Shown here: piece after piece, positions 59,399 through 64,000 of the stretch
How the letters are laid out: the number at the start of each line of letters is the position of its first letter
Numbering within the stretch: the stretch's first letter is position 1
NCBI GenBank assembly: GCA_947503925.1
Contig: CANNFQ010000002.1
Coordinates: forward strand, 310,001 to 374,000
Reading direction: 5' to 3'
Source of the DNA: an uncultured Paracoccaceae bacterium
Lineage (GTDB): Bacteria; Pseudomonadota; Alphaproteobacteria; Rhodobacterales; Rhodobacteraceae
Length of the DNA stretch: 64,000 bases
Notes under the pieces: generated by a model
Told to the model about the DNA's origin: nothing
The model's database searches: none
Seen by the model: the letters and a program-made list of their open reading frames with translations, nothing else
Made by a program: the position numbers and the translations under genes

Positions 59399-60243
59399 CC
59401 CGCCTGCCGTTCTCGCCGTTTGGGGTGGCCGGGATAGACTCCCATAATGTGTAACACATCGGTGAAATATCCCAATTCTTCTAGCGCCAGTTGCACGTTT
59501 CGATCATCGGGGTGGCCCTCGATTTCGGCGTAGAACTGCGTGGCGCTGAATGATCCGCCGATCATGTAGCTTTCCAGCTTCGTCATGTTGACGCCATTGG
59601 TCGCAAAACCGCCCATCGCCTTGTAAAGGGCGGCAGGAATGTTGCGGACCCGAAAGACGAAGCTGGTCATCATCCCGTGATCGCCCCGTCTGCGATAGTC
59701 AGGTTCAGAGGCCATCACCAGAAACCGGGTCGTGTTGTTGCTGGCATCTTCGATATTGCGCGCAAGAATATCGAGCCCATAGATTTCGGCGGCCAGTTCT
59801 GATGCCAGTGCCCCGACTGTCATATCCTGTCCTTCGGCCACATCGCGGGCCGCTTTGGCATTGTCGGAACTGACGCGCCCGGTGATGGCGTGTTCGCGCA
59901 GGAACCCTGCGCATTGCGGCAGGATCACAACATGGCCGAACGCCTGTTTCATATCGGCCAGCTGCGCGCCTTTTTTGGCCAGCAGGTTGATATGGACCCG
60001 CACGAAGGCCTCATCAATGATATGCAACCCGCTTTCGGGCAAAAGCGAATGCACGTCGGCCACCCGTCCATAGGTCGAGTTTTCGACGGCGATCATGCCA
60101 AGATCGGCGTCGCCCTTGCGCACGGCTTCGATCGCGGCGGTAAAGGTGGGGCAGGGCAGGGGGGCGTAATCGGGGCGGGTGTCGGCGCAGGCCTGGTGAC
60201 CATAGGCCCCCAATTCCCCCTGAAAGGCGATTTTTTGCGACAT
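59395..60243 (-). CDS. pheA: Prephenate dehydratase
   Basis: A 282-residue monofunctional enzyme. The PDT domain has IAFQGELGAYGHQA, GMIAVENSTYGRVADVH and the catalytic Thr-Arg-Phe in ASNNTTRFLVMA. The ACT domain follows with VNMTKLESYMIGG, the phenylalanine-binding region. It turns prephenate into phenylpyruvate for phenylalanine synthesis. It is divergent from the CycM-like cytochrome gene across 109 bases and has no chorismate mutase domain. Confidence 0.95.
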   Translation of the reverse strand: MSQKIAFQGELGAYGHQACADTRPDYAPLPCPTFTAAIEAVRKGDADLGMIAVENSTYGRVADVHSLLPESGLHIIDEAFVRVHINLLAKKGAQLADMKQAFGHVVILPQCAGFLREHAITGRVSSDNAKAARDVAEGQDMTVGALASELAAEIYGLDILARNIEDASNNTTRFLVMASEPDYRRRGDHGMMTSFVFRVRNIPAALYKAMGGFATNGVNMTKLESYMIGGSFSATQFYAEIEGHPDDRNVQLALEELGYFTDVLHIMGVYPGHPKRRERQAG

Positions 60244-60352
60244 GATCGTGGCCTCCCCACTGCATAAGACAGATTTGCGCGTTTGGTCGCGGCTCTACAC
60301 CTTGCAACCGGGGGTGGGAAGCGGATAGATAGCCGCAAAACCGAAGAACTGA

Positions 60353-60886
60353 ATGGAACGCGACATGTTCGACACAATGACGATGACCAAGGTGCTGGGT
60401 GGCCTGTGCGGCACATGGCTTGTTTACTTGCTGGGTGGCTGGGCGGCTGAAACCATCTATCATGGCGGCGGTGGCCATGGCGATGATCATGCTCAGGCTT
60501 ATGTCATCGAGGTCGCGGATGAGGGCGGCGCGGAAGAAGCCGCCGAGGAAGAAGTTGATTTCGCCGTGGTCATGGCATCAGCCAGCGCTGCGGACGGTGA
60601 GGCACTATGGCGCAACTGCCGATCCTGCCATGCGTTGGAGCCGGGCAATCATGGTACCGGCCCTGCCTTGCACGGTGTCGTGAACCGGCCCGTCGCATTT
60701 TATGACGACTTCAACTATTCCGGCGCGTTGGTGGCGGTTGCCGAAACCTGGACCCCGGAAAACCTGAACCTGTTCCTGGAAAACCCCAAGAGCTACGCGC
60801 CCGGGACAGCAATGGGCTATAACGGGATGCGCAAGATCGAGGATCGCGCAAACCTGATCGCGTATCTCGAAAGCATTGGCGGATAA
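60353..60886 (+). CDS. Membrane-anchored cytochrome c, CycM-like
   Basis: A 177-residue cytochrome. An uncleaved N-terminal anchor (VLGGLCGTWLVYLLGGWAAE, residues about 14-33) is followed by a His/Glu/Ala-rich linker (about 38-70) and a class I haem domain with CRSCH at 89-93 and a distal Met in PGTAMGYNGM. It matches the CycM/cytochrome c552 type that connects the bc1 complex to cytochrome oxidase. ATG 60365 is an alternative start. A strong terminator follows. Confidence 0.9.
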   Translation: MERDMFDTMTMTKVLGGLCGTWLVYLLGGWAAETIYHGGGGHGDDHAQAYVIEVADEGGAEEAAEEEVDFAVVMASASAADGEALWRNCRSCHALEPGNHGTGPALHGVVNRPVAFYDDFNYSGALVAVAETWTPENLNLFLENPKSYAPGTAMGYNGMRKIEDRANLIAYLESIGG

Positions 60887-60912
60887 TCGCAACTGTTAAC
60901 GAAACGTAAATG

Positions 60913-60939
60913 GGCCGCCCGGTTTGGGTGGCCTTTTTT
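60913..60939 (+). terminator. Intrinsic terminator after cycM-like gene
   Basis: GGCCGCCC (60913-60920) pairs with GGGTGGCC (60926-60933) with one G-T pair, followed by six T. Confidence 0.9.
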
Positions 60940-61055
60940 CATGATTGTTACAGTTTCATCACCGGTGGATCACGCATTCTCAACTTGAATGTTTGCCATC
61001 CTGTCCCGTAGCTTCATGTATGAGTAAGATCGTTACGCCCAAACCGGAGAGAATG

Positions 61056-62969
61056 ATGCAAAATCGCCGCCCCGCCCAAACAGTTGCCGTGCAGCAAAAC
61101 CGTGATGCAGTGGACCGTAAGTTGTGGGTTGCTGGGGCGATCATTGCAGCCGCAGCGATTTGGGCGGCGGGCGATGTATCCGCAGACGGGCACGGCATGA
61201 TCGAAAGCCACGGTTTCAACGAATACGGTGATCTGAAATATCCCGCAGATTTTCCGCATCTGGACTATGTGAACCCTGATGCACCGTTGGGCGGCGAAAT
61301 TTCAGTTTCGGCCAGTGGCACATTCGATAGCATGAACCCATACGCCACTTTATCAGGTTCGCCCGGTGCACTGTCGTCATCAATTTGGGAAACCATTTTG
61401 ACCCCGACCAGCGACGAAGTTGGATCGGCCTATTGCCTGCTTTGCACAACGCTGGAATATCCAGAGGATAAATCCTGGGTCATTTTCAACATGCGTGATG
61501 ATGTACTGTTTTCTGACGGCACCCCGATGACTGTAGAGGACGTTATTTTCACCATCGAATTGTTTATCGATCAGGGCACACCTTCGCTGGCGGCGTCTCT
61601 CAAGGTGTTGATCGAGGATATCGAAGCGGTTGGCGACAACGCGATGAAGGTGACCTTCTCGGATGAATACCCCGTTCGCGGCCGGATTGGACAGATCGGT
61701 GGCTTCCCGGTCATGTCGAAAGCCTGGTTTGAAGAAACAGGTGCCCGGCTGGACGAACCAAGCTTAGAGACCTCTCCCGGCACTGGCGAATATGTGGTGG
61801 GAACGGTCGATGTGGGCCGGTCTATCGTCTACGAACGCAATCCAGATTATTGGGGTAAGGACGTTCCCATCAATGTTGGCCGCGGAAATTTCGACAGTAT
61901 GCGCGTTGAATATTTCGCCGACAGTTCTGCCGCTTTTGAGGCCTTTAAGGCGGGTGAATTTACTTTCCGCCGCGAAAACAGTTCGATCAACTGGGCGACG
62001 GCATATGATTTCCCCGCGCTTGATCGGGAATGGGTCGTTCGCAGAGAACTGGACGATGGCACCATGCCTGCAGCCTCCGGTTTTACGTTCAATATGGATC
62101 GCAAGAAGTTTTCCGACCGCCGTGTGCGCCAGGCTATTGGTCTGCTTTACAACTTCACATGGACAAATGAGAACTTGCAGTATGGCCTGTTCCAACAACG
62201 CGAAAGCTTCTGGGAAAATGATCGGTTGAAAGCCGTTGGTGTGCCCGAAGGCGGCGAGCTGGAGGTCCTGGAAGGTTTGCGTGGTCAGATCGCTGACGAG
62301 ATTTTCACGCAAGAGCCCCTTATGCCGCACATATCGGGCGACCGCCCGCTTGATCGAGGCAATCTGCGCAAGGCGCTCGCATTGATGGAAGAGGCTGGTT
62401 GGACGACCAGTGATGATGGATTGCTGCGCAACGCGGATGGTCAGACATTGGATGTTGAGTTTTTGGAAACGCGCCAGTCGTTCGATCGTATCATCAATCC
62501 CTACATCGAAAACCTGAAGCGGCTGGGGGTGAATATCACCTATAACCGTGTTGATCCGTCGCAGTATCAGGCGCGCAGGCAAGCGAAAGACTATGATATG
62601 ATTTACGGCGCTTACCGCAATGGGCTGCAGGAAGGCACCGGATTTTCGCAACGTTTCGGTTGTGAAGATAAGGACGATGTTTTTAATCCTGCGGCGTATT
62701 GCTCTGAGGCGATTGATACATTGGGAGAGCAAATCCCCGGCGCTGAAACCTATGAGGAAATGGCTGCGATGGTGATGGCAGCCGACCGGATATTGCGGCA
62801 CGAATATTTCATGGTTCCCGCGTGGTATCTGGGTAAGAACTGGGTGGCGTATTTCGATATGTATGAACATCCCGAAAACCTGCCGGAATTCGGCCTTGGT
62901 CATCTGGACTACTGGTGGTTCAATCAGGAAAAGTACGACGCCTTGCGATCCGCTGGTGCATTCCAGTAG
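61056..62969 (+). CDS. Peptide ABC transporter substrate-binding protein, YejA-like
   Basis: A 637-residue SBP family 5 protein. After an unusually long basic N-region (about 30 residues) comes one hydrophobic stretch (LWVAGAIIAAAAIWAAGDVS). The mature domain has SHGFNEYGDLKYPADFPHLD, LFSDGTPMTVEDVIFTIELF and YGAYRNGLQEGTGF, typical of YejA rather than DppA. ATG 61056 gives the better GGAGAG spacing; 61053 and 61020 are alternatives. It binds oligopeptides or peptide-like antibiotics and pairs with the YejB-like permease 9 bases downstream. Confidence 0.9.
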   Translation: MQNRRPAQTVAVQQNRDAVDRKLWVAGAIIAAAAIWAAGDVSADGHGMIESHGFNEYGDLKYPADFPHLDYVNPDAPLGGEISVSASGTFDSMNPYATLSGSPGALSSSIWETILTPTSDEVGSAYCLLCTTLEYPEDKSWVIFNMRDDVLFSDGTPMTVEDVIFTIELFIDQGTPSLAASLKVLIEDIEAVGDNAMKVTFSDEYPVRGRIGQIGGFPVMSKAWFEETGARLDEPSLETSPGTGEYVVGTVDVGRSIVYERNPDYWGKDVPINVGRGNFDSMRVEYFADSSAAFEAFKAGEFTFRRENSSINWATAYDFPALDREWVVRRELDDGTMPAASGFTFNMDRKKFSDRRVRQAIGLLYNFTWTNENLQYGLFQQRESFWENDRLKAVGVPEGGELEVLEGLRGQIADEIFTQEPLMPHISGDRPLDRGNLRKALALMEEAGWTTSDDGLLRNADGQTLDVEFLETRQSFDRIINPYIENLKRLGVNITYNRVDPSQYQARRQAKDYDMIYGAYRNGLQEGTGFSQRFGCEDKDDVFNPAAYCSEAIDTLGEQIPGAETYEEMAAMVMAADRILRHEYFMVPAWYLGKNWVAYFDMYEHPENLPEFGLGHLDYWWFNQEKYDALRSAGAFQ

Positions 62970-62978
62970 GTCACGTTT

Positions 62979-64000
62979 ATGGGCGCCTATATCCTCCGAC
63001 GGTTGTTGCTGGTCATCCCGACCCTGTTAGGGATCATGATCATCAATTTTGCGCTGACCCAGTTTGTCCCGGGCGGACCGATTGAGCAGATCCTGGCCCA
63101 GTTGGAAGGGCAGGGCGATGTGTTTGAAGGCATTGCCGGTGGTGCCGGTGACGCCGATATAGGCGGTGAAAGCGACAGCGACTATATTGGCGGGCGCGGC
63201 CTGCCGCCGGAATTCATTGCCGAGCTGGAGCGTGAGTTTGGTTTTGATAAACCGCCGCTCGAACGTTTTCTGAATATGATGTGGAATTATGTTCGCTTTG
63301 ATTTCGGGGAAAGCTATTTCCGGTCCATTAGCGTGTTTGATCTGGTGATGGAAAAGATGCCGGTGTCTATCACGTTGGGCCTTTGGTCCACGTTGATTGC
63401 CTATCTCATTTCGATCCCCTTGGGCATCAAGAAGGCGATCAAGGATGGCTCTGCCTTTGATACATGGACGTCCGGGGCGATCATTGTGGGTTATTCCATC
63501 CCCGGTTTCCTGTTTGCCATTCTGATGATTGTGCTCTTTGCAGGCGGGTCCTACTGGCGTGTCTTTCCGTTGCGCGGGCTGACCTCCTCCAATTTCGAGG
63601 ATCTGACGATGATCGGAAAGGTGCTGGACTATTTCTGGCATATCGCGCTGCCGGTATTCGCCTCGACCATTTCGGCCTTTGCCACGCTGACCTTGCTGAC
63701 CAAGAACAGTTTTCTGGATGAGATCAAGAAGCAATATGTGATCACCGCCAAGGCAAAGGGCCTATCGGAATCCCGTGTGCTTTACGGTCATGTGTTTCGC
63801 AACGCGATGCTGATCGTCATCTCGGGTTTTCCGGCCTTGTTTATCGGCGTGTTCTTTGGGGGGTCATTGATCATCGAAACGCTGTTTTCGCTGGATGGGC
63901 TAGGGCGGCTGGGGTTTGAGGCGGCTGTCGCCCGCGATTACCCGGTTGTCTTTGGAACGCTTTTTGCATTCTCGCTGATCGGGCTGGTTGTCGGGATTCT
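62979..64000 (+). CDS. Peptide ABC transporter permease, YejB-like (partial)
   Basis: The gene runs off the right end; about 340 residues are visible. It begins [20 protein letters not shown], a standard first membrane segment. A long periplasmic insertion (about 40-95, with [19 protein letters not shown]) before the conserved part is typical of YejB. The BPD transport motif [29 protein letters not shown] is present near residues 248-276. It forms the channel for the YejA-like binding protein. Confidence 0.92.
   Translation, partial: MGAYILRRLLLVIPTLLGIMIINFALTQFVPGGPIEQILAQLEGQGDVFEGIAGGAGDADIGGESDSDYIGGRGLPPEFIAELEREFGFDKPPLERFLNMMWNYVRFDFGESYFRSISVFDLVMEKMPVSITLGLWSTLIAYLISIPLGIKKAIKDGSAFDTWTSGAIIVGYSIPGFLFAILMIVLFAGGSYWRVFPLRGLTSSNFEDLTMIGKVLDYFWHIALPVFASTISAFATLTLLTKNSFLDEIKKQYVITAKAKGLSESRVLYGHVFRNAMLIVISGFPALFIGVFFGGSLIIETLFSLDGLGRLGFEAAVARDYPVVFGTLFAFSLIGLVVGI

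Noticed and set aside
61764..62903. 379-codon open frame on the minus strand
   Set aside because: Antisense to the YejA-like gene, which is recognisable along its whole length.
1..64000. CRISPR arrays, insertion sequences, prophage, tRNA or rRNA genes
   Set aside because: No regularly spaced direct repeats of CRISPR size, no transposase or integrase motif, and no tRNA or rRNA signature were found on reading both strands.

Overview
The window looks like a chromosomal segment of a marine-type alphaproteobacterium of the Rhodobacterales (Roseobacter group). The basis is moderate-high GC with dense, overlapping operons; a class A RNase P RNA; a DUF6525-type small protein; a membrane-anchored CycM-type cytochrome c beside a prephenate dehydratase; and a complete Pseudomonas ped/exa-like PQQ alcohol dehydrogenase locus. 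No rRNA, tRNA, insertion sequence, prophage or CRISPR array was found. Both ends cut through genes (gatA on the left, a yejB-like permease on the right).

Layout. 1-3.1 kb: housekeeping (end of gatA, lipoprotein, AmpD-like amidase, rnpB, stand-alone PAS protein, rpmG). 3.1-8.2 kb: a zinc-limitation regulon (ZigA-like CobW GTPase with two small genes, znuA, zur, znuC, znuB) with three matching Zur-box-like palindromes. 8.2-11.4 kb: nonulosonate genes neuB and neuA, with a tyrosine-phosphatase-like protein and a P-loop ATPase. 11.4-33.5 kb: a large alcohol-oxidation island. It holds a form II molybdenum hydroxylase (coxG-S-L-M order) lying downstream of pedF and a MoxJ-like binding protein, the TIGR03863/03866/03864/PedC set, an RsbQ-like hydrolase with a PAS-HWE kinase, a two-gene ABC remnant, a PQQ dehydrogenase with the lanthanide-type Asp-x-Asp signature, and a regulatory trio (LuxR response regulator, FIST/NosP-like sensor, NahK-like hybrid kinase). 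33.7-35.5 kb: mtnA plus a class II aldolase (methylthioribose salvage, DHAP-shunt type).

35.7-42.5 kb is the least explained region: seven same-strand genes, several translationally coupled. They encode an Asp-rich/glycine-zipper/Lys-rich protein, two more acidic-head basic-tail proteins, an HExxH metallopeptidase-like protein, two large helical proteins of unknown family and a 90-residue LuxR-type regulator. A convergent MepA-type endopeptidase without a signal peptide follows. This is my best candidate for an undescribed system.

43.5-51.9 kb: a bile-acid:sodium-symporter-family transporter, a flavin dehydrogenase, an SDR, and a LysR regulator divergent from dabB-dabA (energy-coupled inorganic carbon uptake). 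52-59.4 kb: a sugar ABC import operon (binding protein, two permeases, ROK regulator, UgpC-type ATPase, Gfo/Idh/MocA oxidoreductase, PP2C-like protein) with a perfect 15-bp palindrome before its first gene. 59.4-64 kb: prephenate dehydratase, CycM-like cytochrome, and a Yej-type peptide ABC system.

All assignments come from reading motifs and remembered family features; no database search was run.
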